Positions 1-9,303 of a DNA stretch of 64,000 nt are shown here, piece by piece. Source of the DNA: an uncultured bacterium (lineage in GTDB: Bacteria > Desulfobacterota > BSN033 > UBA1163); contig CALLAL010000002.1 of assembly GCA_938002255.1 (NCBI GenBank), forward strand, positions 1-64,000. The letters are read 5' to 3'. Both the position numbers and the translations under genes were made by a program. Position 1 is the first letter of the stretch; the number at the start of each line of letters is the position of its first letter. The notes beneath the pieces are model-generated. The model was not told where the DNA came from and did not search any database. It was given only the letters and a program-made list of their open reading frames with translations.

Positions 1-819
1 GAGGGTTTTTGCCCACTGAGGGAATTTAAATCGAACCTCTTCAGAAAGCCATCTTTTGAGTGATTGATAGTAGATAGATTGTGGGTCCTTTTTCATTTTT
101 GAAAGATATTCATCAATTGTCTCCATTAATTCCTTAGACCCTCTTTTTGGACCGGCGAAAAAGAAAGCAGTAGGAGGAAAAATCACGGCTGTATCCTCAA
201 GGCCAAACGATTTAGCATATTTGAGCGCATGGAATTGATGGGAAACCGCCGCATCAGCTTCCCCTCGTGCAACTTTCTGGAAAAGATTTCGATAATCTGA
301 TATCGAAAGGAGGGTTACCGAAAATCCAAAATTCTCGATAAGCTTTTTGAAGGCTTCCTCTTGAATGGAATACTGAAGAACCGCAACTCGTTTCCCATCC
401 AGATCCACGATGGATTTGATTCCACTCCCTTTAGGAGCATAAACCTGAAACCAGGAGGAAAGAACTGGGACTTTATGAAAGGCATATTTTTTCTCCCGTT
501 CTGGACTGTAGGCCACATCAGGCATGAGGTCGATCTCTCCGTTTTCCAGACGTTTCAATCCTTCAGCCCATGTCCCGGGAACATATCGCACCTTCCATCC
601 CTCACTTTCCGCAATATATTCAATAATATCGATAAAAATTCCTGAAGGCTTTCCAGTTTGAGAAAGGATGATCTTAGGGGGATTCTCATAAATCCCAACT
701 ATAAGATTTCTTCGATCAAAAGCTGATGAAAAGGCAGGAAGAACGAGTAAAACCAGGATCAAAAGAAGAAAAAGGGGGATAAAGTATGAAAGGTTTCTTG
801 ACTTAAGTAATATTCCCAC
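1..819 (-). CDS. Secreted SBP_bac_3-type sensor domain (partial, C-terminus cut)
   Basis: The open frame runs from a GTG at 819 off the window edge (273 codons visible). The start is preceded by an AAGGA Shine-Dalgarno site. Residues 12-33 are a hydrophobic signal/anchor segment. The rest reads as a family 3 extracellular solute-binding domain, with stretches such as IYENPPK, GTWAEGLKRLENGEIDLMPD and a later LKRW. In Deltaproteobacteria this domain variant is often the periplasmic sensor of a PAS/histidine kinase, so the lost part could hold a kinase; that is inference. It is co-directional with the carbamate kinase gene upstream, but 290 nt separate them. Confidence 0.75.
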   Translation of the reverse strand, partial: MGILLKSRNLSYFIPLFLLLILVLLVLPAFSSAFDRRNLIVGIYENPPKIILSQTGKPSGIFIDIIEYIAESEGWKVRYVPGTWAEGLKRLENGEIDLMPDVAYSPEREKKYAFHKVPVLSSWFQVYAPKGSGIKSIVDLDGKRVAVLQYSIQEEAFKKLIENFGFSVTLLSISDYRNLFQKVARGEADAAVSHQFHALKYAKSFGLEDTAVIFPPTAFFFAGPKRGSKELMETIDEYLSKMKKDPQSIYYQSLKRWLSEEVRFKFPQWAKTL

Positions 820-1109
820 CTTTTGATCCTTTTAAAGAAAAAGAGTTGATTATTTTACACTTTTCTTACCCCACTCAAAACCTTCAATATTTTTCAAAGG
901 ATATTATAAATTATTATTTTGATCAACAAAAATTTATTTGTCCGATCGGGGAATACATCGTCTACCCAGTTTAGAGTCAGGTAAAATTCTGTGAAAGCGA
1001 AAGAGAAGTGAGTGAGTGAGTGAGTGAATGGGTAGGTGGCACAAAATCTGGACCAAATCATTGATGCCCCCCCTCTTAATGTACCATTATACTCTTTTCT
1101 GAGGTAATG
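820..1109. other. Intergenic region, AT-rich promoter candidate
   Basis: No gene is seen here. On the minus strand a TATAAT lies at 908-903, about 85 nt before the sensor gene, with only a poor -35 (TTTTTG-like, 18 nt upstream). An 8-bp palindrome CCGATCGG lies at 942-949. A short AGTG tandem repeat lies at 1007-1026. No clear terminator follows carbamate kinase. Confidence 0.35.
1007..1026 (+). repeat. AGTG tetranucleotide tandem repeat, 5 copies
   Basis: Five perfect AGTG units are followed by one imperfect unit (AATG). The tract is short and intergenic, and no coding frame crosses it. Confidence 0.8.
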
Positions 1110-2051
1110 TCAATTGATGAGGGTGGTGCCGGATTGTCCCTGCACGGCTTTCAAGAGGTTTTCGGGAGAGGTGATGATGGCTTTGTTACCCCCTCCTTCC
1201 AAAAACTGAATGATGGCTTCAATCTTTGGTCTCATAGAACCGGGTTTAAAGTGGCCTTCTTTTAAATATTGCTTGATTTCAGGAAGGGTGGCTTGATGGA
1301 TAGGTGTCTGATCTTTTTTCCCAAAGTTCAGATAGACGGCGTCGACAGCCGTCGAAATGATGAAAGTGTCGGCTCCGAGGTTTCTTGCAAGAAGGGAAGA
1401 CCCAAAATCTTTATCAATGACAGCCTCCACTCCTTCTAAATCTCCATGTTCATTTCGGATGACAGGGATTCCCCCTCCACCGCCAGCGATCACAATCGTC
1501 CCGCTTTCCACCAGCAGTTTGATCGTATCCAATTCAATAATCTCTTTGGGAAGGGGAGAGGGAACCACACGTCTAAAACCTCTCCCCGCATCTTCCATCA
1601 CGTGCCATCCGGATTCCTTTTGATGACTCAAAGCCTCTTGCTCGGTCATAAATGAGCCAATGGGTTTGGTTGGATTTTTGAAGGAAGGATCCTCCCGATC
1701 CACAATGGTCTTGGTTACCAGAGCAACGACTTTCTTTGTGATTCCCATTCTCCGAAAGTTGTTCAGTAGCGCCATCTGGATCATATAGCCGATGGCTCCC
1801 TGGGTATCTGCTCCGCAGATATCCAGGGGAATTAAAGGGAGTTCATGCCTGGCAAGTTCTCCCCTTCTGTAAATGAATCCCACCTGGGGACCATTACCAT
1901 GAGTAATGACCAGGTTCATACCCTCAGCAATCAATTCGGAAATATATTTCGACGTCTCCTGAATGGCCGTATATTGTGAAGAAAGGGCAATTTGGTTTTT
2001 GTCTTTGATCAGAGAATTTCCGCCAATAGCAAGAACAGTAAAAGATTTCAC
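1110..2051 (-). CDS. arcC: Carbamate kinase
   Basis: This 313-aa protein interconverts carbamoyl phosphate + ADP with ATP + carbamate (NH3 + CO2). The N-terminal VLAIGGNSLI, the THGNGPQVG stretch, NPTKPIGSFM and the AGGGGGIPV loop are hallmarks of the family, and the length is normal. I chose the GTG at 2051, which gives the usual short lead-in to the GG motif and has a GGGGGTGAGG Shine-Dalgarno stretch; a GTG at 2063 is also in frame. It is the last gene of the long minus-strand block, 54 nt after pyrB. With two carbamoyltransferases and no carbamoyl phosphate synthetase nearby, the ATP-forming direction is likely. The start region lies inside a GC-rich palindromic repeat. Confidence 0.93.
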   Translation of the reverse strand: MKSFTVLAIGGNSLIKDKNQIALSSQYTAIQETSKYISELIAEGMNLVITHGNGPQVGFIYRRGELARHELPLIPLDICGADTQGAIGYMIQMALLNNFRRMGITKKVVALVTKTIVDREDPSFKNPTKPIGSFMTEQEALSHQKESGWHVMEDAGRGFRRVVPSPLPKEIIELDTIKLLVESGTIVIAGGGGGIPVIRNEHGDLEGVEAVIDKDFGSSLLARNLGADTFIISTAVDAVYLNFGKKDQTPIHQATLPEIKQYLKEGHFKPGSMRPKIEAIIQFLEGGGNKAIITSPENLLKAVQGQSGTTLIN

Positions 2052-2085
2052 CCTCACCCCCACCTCTCCCCCATTAGGGGAGATG
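2049..2085 (-). repeat. REP-like GC-rich palindromic repeat, copy A
   Basis: The core is CTCCCC-ATTA-GGGGAG followed, reading on the minus strand, by a GGTGGGGGTGAGGG tail. It lies between pyrB and arcC and supplies the purine-rich ribosome-binding stretch for arcC. A second copy with the same stem and tail lies at 34694-34748. Confidence 0.6.
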
Positions 2086-2105
2086 AAAAATGATTCAATC
2101 CTTAA

Positions 2106-3035
2106 TCATCGTTTCCCAAAAATCATAGCCAGTAGCGCCATACGCACGTAGACACCGTTTTTCACCTGTCGAAAGTAGGCAGCACCTGGATAGGAATCAA
2201 TCTCAGGATGAATCTCATCCACCCTTGGGAGAGGATGAAGAATGGTAATCTTTTTCTTTACCTGATCAAGAAAAGTTTGATCAATGACAAAACTCCCTTT
2301 CACCTTCTCATATTCAGAGAGATCCGTAAATCTCTCTTTCTGAATTCGTGTCATATAGATCAGGTCGCTCATCCTGCCTGCCTCCAGCATATCTTCGGTT
2401 TCAATCACCTCGATTCCTTTTTCTCTCAGGGTAGAGGTGATCTCTCCAGGCATTCGAAGGGATTCGGGCGACACAAAATAGAGTTTGGCTTGGAAAAGGG
2501 ATAAAACCTCCACCAGGGCATGAACCGTTCTTCCGTTTTTAAGATCACCCACCAGTGAAATGGTGAGATTTTTTAGAGTACCCAGTTCTTTCCTGATGGT
2601 GTAGATGTCGAGCAAGGCCTGTGTAGGATGCTGCCCTGCACCGTCTCCAGCATTGATGATCGGGATAGCTGTCGCATCGGCTGCCTCTCGAGCCGAGCCC
2701 GTCCGGGGGTGCCGAAGGACAATCACATCTGCATACTGCGAGACCGTCTGAATAGTATCAATAAGGGTCTCGCCCTTGGCAACCGAAGAACCTTCCACTG
2801 AACCCATTCCAATCACTCCCCCACCGAGACGCTGCATGGCCGTCTCAAAGGAGAGTCGAGTTCGGGTACTGGGTTCAAAAAAAAGTGTAGCCAAAATTCT
2901 ACCTTTTAACAATGGGATAGAGCCTCTTTGTTTAAGTTCTTTCTCAAATTGAGAAGCCACTTTAAGAATGGCTTCAATCTCTTTCTTTGTAAATTGATTT
3001 CCATGGAGAATGTCTTTTCCTTTAAGTGTTGACAT
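2106..3035 (-). CDS. pyrB: Aspartate carbamoyltransferase catalytic chain
   Basis: This 309-aa protein of normal length for the catalytic subunit transfers the carbamoyl group between carbamoyl phosphate and aspartate. Carbamoyl-phosphate binding motif STRTR is at 56-60, the SSVAKGE loop at 83-89, HPRTG at 109-113 and HPLPR near 268-272. No regulatory chain (pyrI), pyrC or pyrD is in the window. It sits between a hydantoinase and carbamate kinase in an apparent catabolic block, so it may run in reverse on N-carbamoyl-aspartate. It could equally be the cell's ordinary pyrimidine enzyme that has joined this operon; the sequence alone does not decide. Confidence 0.93.
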   Translation of the reverse strand: MSTLKGKDILHGNQFTKKEIEAILKVASQFEKELKQRGSIPLLKGRILATLFFEPSTRTRLSFETAMQRLGGGVIGMGSVEGSSVAKGETLIDTIQTVSQYADVIVLRHPRTGSAREAADATAIPIINAGDGAGQHPTQALLDIYTIRKELGTLKNLTISLVGDLKNGRTVHALVEVLSLFQAKLYFVSPESLRMPGEITSTLREKGIEVIETEDMLEAGRMSDLIYMTRIQKERFTDLSEYEKVKGSFVIDQTFLDQVKKKITILHPLPRVDEIHPEIDSYPGAAYFRQVKNGVYVRMALLAMIFGKR

Positions 3036-3161
3036 GATAACCTCCTGGCTTCATGGTGATCAGGATATCCGGGCATAAGGCTGAAGAATCTCTTTTTTCT
3101 ATTTTGCCGTTATTCTGACATCCCGTATTTTGATTTCCTGTTAGCCCGATCTCTTGGGAAT

Positions 3162-4514
3162 TTATAGTGTGACTTTTTTGATTTTCGTCGGTAAAAACTT
3201 TCCTTCTCCGGGTTTCCCTTTCATTTCTCCATCTTCGACCAAAATCTTTCCCCTCTGCATGACCAGAATGGGTTTTCCTTTACACTTTCGTCCTTCATAG
3301 AGGGTATAAGGTGCTCCCGAGTGCTGACTTTTTTGGTGAATCGCATGAACAACTTTGGGATCAAAGACGACCAGATCAGCATCTGCACCCTTCTGAATGG
3401 TCCCTTTCTTCGGATAAAGGCCAAAGATCTTAGCAGGATTCTCAGAAAATAGTTTAACCAAATGTTGAAGTTTAATCCTTCTTCGGTTTACTCCTTCATC
3501 ATAAATCACTGTCAACATCGTTTCTGTCTGTGGAGATCCATAAGGGGCTTCAAAAAAAGGATCTTCCAGTTTCTTCGCTTTAGGTGCATGGTCGCTTGCT
3601 ATCGTATCGATGGTCCCTTTCTGGATAGCCTTCCAGAGGGCCATCCTATCTTTCTCAGTCCTGAGGGGAGGACCTATTTTAGCCAGAGCCCCTAACTTCT
3701 GTAGTTTAGCATCGGTCATCGTCAGATATTGAGGACAGGTTTCCACATAAAGAGTCTGCCCATCAGCCTTTGCCTGTTGAATCGGTAAAATTCCTCTTGC
3801 AGTACTTAGGTGAACGATGTAGAGAGGGCAGCGCACCACTGCAGCAATCGATATCGCCCTGAAGACCGCTTCCGCTTCAAGGTAATCAGGTCTTGTTTTC
3901 AGGAACACCTTTTTTTGATCTTCGCCCCTCGCGAGAGATCGGTCTTCAAGATAATCGGTGACCATCCCGTTTTCAGCATGGACCATCGCCATCCCACCAC
4001 ACTCTGCAATGAGATCCATCGCTTTCACAAGATGATAATCGTCCGTCATCCACTTCAGTTTGGCATAGGCCATAAACATCTTAAAAGAAGAGACGCCAAG
4101 GCCAAAGGCTTCAGGGATCTCTTGAATTTGGTTTTCTGGATCAAAAAGAGTCCCATGGATCCCGAAGTCAAGGTAAGATTTTCTCAGTCCCTCTTCCTGG
4201 TACTGTTTGATGGTTTCGATCAGTTTCATCCCGGGCTTTGCGTAGGCAAAATGGATGAGGGTCGTCACTCCACCATGAGCAGCAGTCAGGGATAGTCCAC
4301 CCATATCATCCTCATACACCGGGTGGACATGGACATCGATCACCCCGGGCATCACATAATGACCGGAGGCATTGATGATTCGGTTTGCATCTTCCTTCAA
4401 TCCAAGTTTAACCTGAACGATCTTATCTTTTTTGATTGCAACATCGGCTTTAAACATTCCAGACCCTGAAACGACCGACCCACCTCGAATCAAAACATCA
4501 TATCGATTCCCCAT
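3162..4514 (-). CDS. hyuA: Dihydropyrimidinase / D-hydantoinase family amidohydrolase
   Basis: This cyclic amidohydrolase (450 aa) opens hydantoin, dihydropyrimidine or ureide rings. Visible metal-site residues are the HVH pair at 62/64, the lysine of SSFKMFMAY (about 145, usually carboxylated), His 179 (VHAENG), His 234 (IVHLS) and Asp 307 (ASDHAPK). I set the start at the ATG at 4514, 8 nt after GAGGAG; a GTG at 4523 is in frame but abuts that site. It follows a 2Fe-2S subunit gene by 12 nt. The same family occurs as HyuA in the E. coli purine-related xdh/ygeW/yqeA gene set. The exact substrate (hydantoin, dihydrouracil, allantoin or an imidazole ureide) is unknown. Confidence 0.88.
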   Translation of the reverse strand: MGNRYDVLIRGGSVVSGSGMFKADVAIKKDKIVQVKLGLKEDANRIINASGHYVMPGVIDVHVHPVYEDDMGGLSLTAAHGGVTTLIHFAYAKPGMKLIETIKQYQEEGLRKSYLDFGIHGTLFDPENQIQEIPEAFGLGVSSFKMFMAYAKLKWMTDDYHLVKAMDLIAECGGMAMVHAENGMVTDYLEDRSLARGEDQKKVFLKTRPDYLEAEAVFRAISIAAVVRCPLYIVHLSTARGILPIQQAKADGQTLYVETCPQYLTMTDAKLQKLGALAKIGPPLRTEKDRMALWKAIQKGTIDTIASDHAPKAKKLEDPFFEAPYGSPQTETMLTVIYDEGVNRRRIKLQHLVKLFSENPAKIFGLYPKKGTIQKGADADLVVFDPKVVHAIHQKSQHSGAPYTLYEGRKCKGKPILVMQRGKILVEDGEMKGKPGEGKFLPTKIKKVTL

Positions 4515-4526
4515 GGCCTTCACTCC

Positions 4527-5000
4527 TCACGCCTTTCTTGTTAAGGAGACCTCTTTTATGGCTTGGACAATCTGGGTGTAGCCTGTACAGCGGCAGAGGT
4601 TTCCCCGGATATGCTCCCGGATTTCCTCCTCACTCGGATGAGGATTTTTATCAAGAAGATTCTTAGCCATCAAAATCATTCCTGGAGTGCAAAACCCGCA
4701 CTGAACAGCTCCATGCTCTAAAAAAGATTCCTGAATGGGATGAAGACTTCCATCGGATCCTAAAAGGCCCTCAATGGTCGTGACCTCGCTTCCATTTACT
4801 GCAACTGCCAGGGTCATGCAAGATAAAATTGGTTCTCCATCCAGGAGCACGGTGCACGAACCGCATTCCCCTATCCCACATCCATATTTTGCCCCTGTCA
4901 ACCCGAGTTGTTCCCTGAGGACATTGAGTAAGAGGTCCTGGGGGTTGACCAGAAGTTCCCTTTTTACACCATTGACGGTCAGAGCAATCTGTTTTTTCAA
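4527..5000 (-). CDS. Xanthine dehydrogenase family 2Fe-2S subunit (set 1)
   Basis: This 157-aa small subunit carries electrons from the molybdenum site to FAD. A plant-type 2Fe-2S cluster is bound by Cys 41, 46, 49 and 61; the second cluster is bound by Cys 101, 104, 136 and 138 (QCGFCTPG and LCRCTGY). Length and order match CoxS/XdhC proteins. It lies between the hydantoinase and the carbamoyltransferase genes, separated from the FAD and Mo subunits of its likely set by the carbamoyltransferase gene. It probably works with the subunits at 6086-9303, but exchange with set 2 cannot be excluded. Confidence 0.92.
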   Translation of the reverse strand: MKKQIALTVNGVKRELLVNPQDLLLNVLREQLGLTGAKYGCGIGECGSCTVLLDGEPILSCMTLAVAVNGSEVTTIEGLLGSDGSLHPIQESFLEHGAVQCGFCTPGMILMAKNLLDKNPHPSEEEIREHIRGNLCRCTGYTQIVQAIKEVSLTRKA

Positions 5001-5084
5001 TCTAAATCCTCCATGAGGATTTCAGGCCCATACGTTTATGCCCCTATTTTTAGATTTTCACTCGGGCCCTTGACCTCTTTTATC

Positions 5085-6017
5085 TTACATCACCAATGCC
5101 ATTAGTGCTTTCTGTGTATGGAGGCGATTCTCTGCCTGATCGAAGATGACACTGTTCTTTGAATCAGCAATCTCATCTGTTACCTCTTCTCCTCGATGGG
5201 CAGGAAGACAGTGCATAAAAATAAAATCCTCTTTTGCCCCTTTCACCAATGCTGAATTCACCTGGTAAGGTTTTAGAATCTTTACCCTTTCGGCATGCTC
5301 TTTCTCCTTTCCCATGCTCGCCCAGACATCGGTATAAATGACATCTGCTCCCCTGACTGCTTCCTCCGGATCATGGGTAACGATGACTTCTGAACTGTTT
5401 CTCTTAGCCCTTTCCTTTCCATCAGCAACCACCTTTGGATCGGGTTCGTATCCCTTCGGACAGGCAAGGACGATATTCATCCCCACTTTTGAACATCCCT
5501 CGATCAGCGAATGGGCAACATTATTGCCGTCTCCTACGTAAGCCAATTTTAACCCCTCAAGCCTACCCTTCTTTTCATAAACGGTAAACAGGTCAGCCAG
5601 CCCCTGACAGGGATGAGAAAAATCAGAAAGACCGTTGATCACCGGCACAGAGGCATACTGGATGAGGTCGAGGATGGTCTGGTGAGCAAAGACCCTTGCC
5701 ATGATTCCGTTCACATAGCGGGAAAGAGTCCGCGCCGTATCTCCGATTGTCTCGCCACGGCCTAATTGTAAATCATTTGCACTCAAATAGAGCGCATAGC
5801 CTCCGAGCTGCCACATCCCTACTTCAAAAGAGACCCGGGTCCGTGTGGAAGGTTTCTCAAAAATCATCGCCAGGGTCTTTCCCTTTAACAAAGGATGCTC
5901 CTGTCCACGTATGAGTTGAAGTTTTAATAACTCCGATGTCTTAAGAATTTGTTCAAACTCTTCTCGGGTCAGGTCATCCAGCGTGGCCAGCGATCTGCCT
6001 TTCATTTGAACTGCCAT
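5085..6017 (-). CDS. argF: Ornithine carbamoyltransferase
   Basis: This 310-aa protein has STRTR at 57-61, the SHPCQ motif, the ornithine-side WASMG loop and [11 protein letters not shown] near the C-terminus, all normal for the enzyme that interconverts citrulline + phosphate with ornithine + carbamoyl phosphate. The start ATG follows AAGGAG at 9 nt. It is inserted between molybdenum-hydroxylase subunit genes, so a catabolic, phosphorolytic role feeding carbamate kinase is plausible. Because the ornithine motifs are intact I call it by that activity rather than as a YgeW-like enzyme of unknown substrate. An ordinary arginine-biosynthetic role remains possible. Confidence 0.88.
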   Translation of the reverse strand: MAVQMKGRSLATLDDLTREEFEQILKTSELLKLQLIRGQEHPLLKGKTLAMIFEKPSTRTRVSFEVGMWQLGGYALYLSANDLQLGRGETIGDTARTLSRYVNGIMARVFAHQTILDLIQYASVPVINGLSDFSHPCQGLADLFTVYEKKGRLEGLKLAYVGDGNNVAHSLIEGCSKVGMNIVLACPKGYEPDPKVVADGKERAKRNSSEVIVTHDPEEAVRGADVIYTDVWASMGKEKEHAERVKILKPYQVNSALVKGAKEDFIFMHCLPAHRGEEVTDEIADSKNSVIFDQAENRLHTQKALMALVM

Positions 6018-6085
6018 TTTTCAGTACTCCTTTCGTTTGTTTTGATCGTTCCACAATATTTGCCTTCGATGGCTTCAATCTGCGA

Positions 6086-6961
6086 TTAAGAGGCGGCTCT
6101 TTCCCAAGCCAGTTGAATGGTCTCCCGTGCCATGGCTTTCACCACCTCTCTTCGATACCAAGCGGTCGAACGAATGTCATCGATTGGAGAAATCTCCTGG
6201 GAAACCTGATGGCTCACTTTTTCAATCAAACTCCTTTCGATCTTCTTTCCTATCAGAATCGATTCGCTCTTTCTGGCTCGCATGGGAACAGGAGCAACGG
6301 CTCCGACAGCAATTCGACACTCTTTGCAGAGATCATCTTTACGAACAATCGCCACAGCTATGCTCACTTTTGAAAGGTCTGCAGAAACCCGCCCCAATTT
6401 TTTAAAGGCACTTCCGGTTCTTTCATTTACTTCTTCCAGTTCAATTTCGGTCAACATCTCCCCTGCCTTGAGAGCGGTTTTACCAGGACCGATAAAAAAC
6501 TCCTCAAGAGAAAGTATCCTCTCTTCCCTAGCATCCATCAGTTTAACCTTTCCCCGAAAAACAAGAAGCGGAGGAGCAGAATCGGCCGCAGGAGATCCAT
6601 TACAAAGATTTCCTCCCAACGTTCCCATCGTTTGAATCTGAGCCGTGCTGACTGCTTTTGTCGCTTCAAAAAGGGCAGTATATCTCTTCGAGATAGAGGG
6701 AGTCATCTGGAGTTCCCGAAATGTGGTAAGGGGGCCCATTCGCAAACCGCTCTCTTCAATCACATATCGAAGAGCAGAAATCTTCGAAAGACTGAGCAGG
6801 CAAGGCGGCGAAACTTTACCGATCTTCATCTGCACCAAAAGGTCTGTCCCACCGGCGATGATCTTAACTTTCTCTTTGTGCTCGGAAAGATATTGAAGTG
6901 CCTCATCGATGGTTTGAGGTTCAACATACTCAAAGGGTTGGGGCAGGATATGGGTATTCAT
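6086..6961 (-). CDS. Xanthine dehydrogenase family FAD-binding subunit (set 1)
   Basis: This 291-aa medium subunit (CoxM/XdhB type) passes electrons from the 2Fe-2S clusters to its FAD and on to an acceptor. The flavin-binding loops are visible as IAGGTDLL near residue 40 and the TLGGNLCNGSPAAD stretch around 112-126. The C-terminal CO dehydrogenase flavoprotein domain follows. Its ATG overlaps the stop of the Mo subunit by 4 nt (ATGA), so the two are translationally coupled. Confidence 0.92.
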   Translation of the reverse strand: MNTHILPQPFEYVEPQTIDEALQYLSEHKEKVKIIAGGTDLLVQMKIGKVSPPCLLSLSKISALRYVIEESGLRMGPLTTFRELQMTPSISKRYTALFEATKAVSTAQIQTMGTLGGNLCNGSPAADSAPPLLVFRGKVKLMDAREERILSLEEFFIGPGKTALKAGEMLTEIELEEVNERTGSAFKKLGRVSADLSKVSIAVAIVRKDDLCKECRIAVGAVAPVPMRARKSESILIGKKIERSLIEKVSHQVSQEISPIDDIRSTAWYRREVVKAMARETIQLAWERAAS

Positions 6962-9303
6962 CCTTGATTCCTCTTTTCATTCAGAGCCTTAAGGACCATC
7001 TCAGGCGTAACCGGAATTTTGGTAAATCGAATCCCGATCGCATCATAGATGGCATTCACCACAGCAGCGGCCGTTGGATTGAGAGCCGCCTCCCCAATGC
7101 CTTTGGCTCCAAAAGGGCCTGTAGGTTCCCTCGTATGGGTAAAGTAAGTCTGGATATCTTCCAGCCTTGGAATCTCTTCGGCTGTCAGCATTTTAAAGTC
7201 CGTGAAGAGACCCCTGTTTTTGAGTTCCCCTGTTTCCTTATCATAATCCGTATCTTCCAAAAGTGCGTATCCCAATCCCCGATAAAGCCCCCCATAAAGC
7301 TGACCCTCTGCAAGGTCAGGGTTGATAACCTGACCAGCATCACTGCATAGGACAGCTCTCACTGGCCGAATCACTCCAGTTTCTGTATTCACTTCTACTT
7401 CGATGAACTGAGCATTGAAGGTGGGAGGACAGTTTACCTGACGAAGGCTATCCACGGCTGCAATGGTTCCCCAATTATTGATTTGAGCCGTCTTTGCCAC
7501 CTCACCCACTGAAATTCTTTTCCCCGGGACTCCTTCCACATAGATCATTCCCTGACCTGCTTCTTCATCAATCTCTATCTTTAAAGCATGGGGAGGAGCC
7601 TGAAGAATTCTCGATGCAAATTCAAGAAGTTTAGATTTTGCCTGAGCCGTTACTTTATGGAGGGCCCCTCCACCACAATAAATCCCTCTGGTCGCATGAG
7701 TACAGACATCATAGACCGTCGTGCGGGTATCAACCGATGAGATTCCTACTTTTTCCAGCGGGACTTTCAGCTCCTCTGCCACAATCTTGGCAAGAGCATC
7801 GAGGGTGCCTCCTCCTAAATCCATTAAGGCTGTCATAAAGTCGACTGACCCATCTTCATTGATCTTGACAATGCTTCCCGAGTAATCAATTACCTCCCCT
7901 GGCATTGGTGCTCCTGCTCCTGAGGTATGAAACCCTCTCGCCATGCCCAGGCCTCTTCGTATCGTCCCTTCCAGGGTCTTTTTTCTCTCCTTCCAGCCGG
8001 ACAGCTCTGCCCCCTTGAGGAGCATCTCTTCAACGCCACAGCTCTGGATGATTGATCGAACAGTGGGTCCCTGTCCCCAGAAGGTTTCTCCCAATCCGAC
8101 ATAATTTTTAAGGCGAAGATCAATGGAATCCATCCCCAATATCTCCGCTAAAATCTCCATCAAAGATTCCACCGCAAAAGTGACCTGAGGGTTTCCAAAT
8201 CCTTGCATGGCACAAGCAGGAACTTTATTGGTATAGACCGCCTTCCCCTCAAATTTGAGATGAGGCAGGCGATAAAGAGAGACCCACCACCCTGCCATAC
8301 ACCCAAGCAGGGGGTATGCCTGGGTGTTATGGGCGCCGATATCCACGATGACTCTCATGTGCCCTGCCATTAATTTCCCGTCTTTCTTCGCTCCAAGTTT
8401 CAATCGAATATAAGAGGGGTATTTACAGTGGTCAACCATATCCTCTTCACGGGTCAAAACGATCTTGACAGGCCTTCTTGCTTTGAGAGCAAGTGCAACT
8501 CCAATGGGGACGACAGAATTCATCTGGATACTCGATCCAAAGGCCCCCCCAACCGAGATTTTTTTCACATTAACCTTATTGAGTGGAATCTTAAAGATCT
8601 CTCCAAGAAGCTGCCTCACGTTATGAATCGTTTGCGTGGTGGTCCAAACCGTTATTCCTCCGTCTGCTTCGGGTTGACACACCACGGATTTTGTCTCCAT
8701 TTGAGCGTGATAGACCCTCCCTGTTCGAAATTCCTCCTCTACAATAATCTCTGACTCAAGAAATCCTTTTTCAATATCCCCCTCGATGATCTCCCGGGTG
8801 GCAGCCACATTGTTCGATACCCTCAGCTCCTCCTGCCCAAAAAAGATCGTTTCATAGAGGGCGATACTCTCTGGTTTCATTGCCTCAACGGCATCAAAAA
8901 GAGCAGGCAGTCTTTCATACTCGACTCTAATCAACCCAAGCGCCTTTTCTGCCAGTTCGGCAGTTTCAGCGGCAACAGCCGCTACGGCTTCACCGACGTG
9001 CCTTGGGTGATCCGTTAAAACATGTCGGTCTTTAAACGTTTTCTGAGGAATGGTCACAATCCTTTCAGCATACGTGATGTCGGGAACCTCCTTGAAAGTA
9101 ATACAAACCGCACCCAGAGCTTCTGCTGATCGGGTATCGATCTTCTTCACACGGGCATGGGGGTAAGGGCTTCGAAGAACACGACCGTGTAGCATCCGAG
9201 GAAGAAAAAGATCACTTGTGTAGATCTCCTGTCCCGTCACTTTAGCAAGCCCATCCTTCCGGACCGTTTTCTTACCTATGGCGTGATAATGGGTTTTCGT
9301 CAT
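6958..9303 (-). CDS. Xanthine dehydrogenase family Mo-binding subunit (set 1)
   Basis: This 781-aa large subunit holds the molybdopterin (cytosine dinucleotide type) cofactor and hydroxylates an N-heterocycle or aldehyde with water as the oxygen source. N-terminal hammerhead domain is followed by two Mo-binding domains. Cofactor-contact stretches GGAFGSS, QGFGNPQ and the C-terminal GAKGIGEAALNP are visible; the last supplies the catalytic Glu. The first glycine-rich contact is MQGFGNPQ, where many relatives have an Arg before GFG. The CoxL-type Cys loop of CO dehydrogenase is not seen, so CO oxidation is unlikely. Its start overlaps the end of the set 2 Mo subunit by 32 nt. Confidence 0.92.
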   Translation of the reverse strand: MTKTHYHAIGKKTVRKDGLAKVTGQEIYTSDLFLPRMLHGRVLRSPYPHARVKKIDTRSAEALGAVCITFKEVPDITYAERIVTIPQKTFKDRHVLTDHPRHVGEAVAAVAAETAELAEKALGLIRVEYERLPALFDAVEAMKPESIALYETIFFGQEELRVSNNVAATREIIEGDIEKGFLESEIIVEEEFRTGRVYHAQMETKSVVCQPEADGGITVWTTTQTIHNVRQLLGEIFKIPLNKVNVKKISVGGAFGSSIQMNSVVPIGVALALKARRPVKIVLTREEDMVDHCKYPSYIRLKLGAKKDGKLMAGHMRVIVDIGAHNTQAYPLLGCMAGWWVSLYRLPHLKFEGKAVYTNKVPACAMQGFGNPQVTFAVESLMEILAEILGMDSIDLRLKNYVGLGETFWGQGPTVRSIIQSCGVEEMLLKGAELSGWKERKKTLEGTIRRGLGMARGFHTSGAGAPMPGEVIDYSGSIVKINEDGSVDFMTALMDLGGGTLDALAKIVAEELKVPLEKVGISSVDTRTTVYDVCTHATRGIYCGGGALHKVTAQAKSKLLEFASRILQAPPHALKIEIDEEAGQGMIYVEGVPGKRISVGEVAKTAQINNWGTIAAVDSLRQVNCPPTFNAQFIEVEVNTETGVIRPVRAVLCSDAGQVINPDLAEGQLYGGLYRGLGYALLEDTDYDKETGELKNRGLFTDFKMLTAEEIPRLEDIQTYFTHTREPTGPFGAKGIGEAALNPTAAAVVNAIYDAIGIRFTKIPVTPEMVLKALNEKRNQG

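Noticed and set aside
1030-1060. Second sigma-54 promoter at TGGCAC near 1037 on the plus strand
   Set aside because: The -12 element (TTGC) is absent at the required spacing and no plus-strand gene follows.
6958-9303. Aerobic CO dehydrogenase large subunit
   Set aside because: The active-site Cys loop of CoxL form I is not found in this or the neighbouring Mo subunit.
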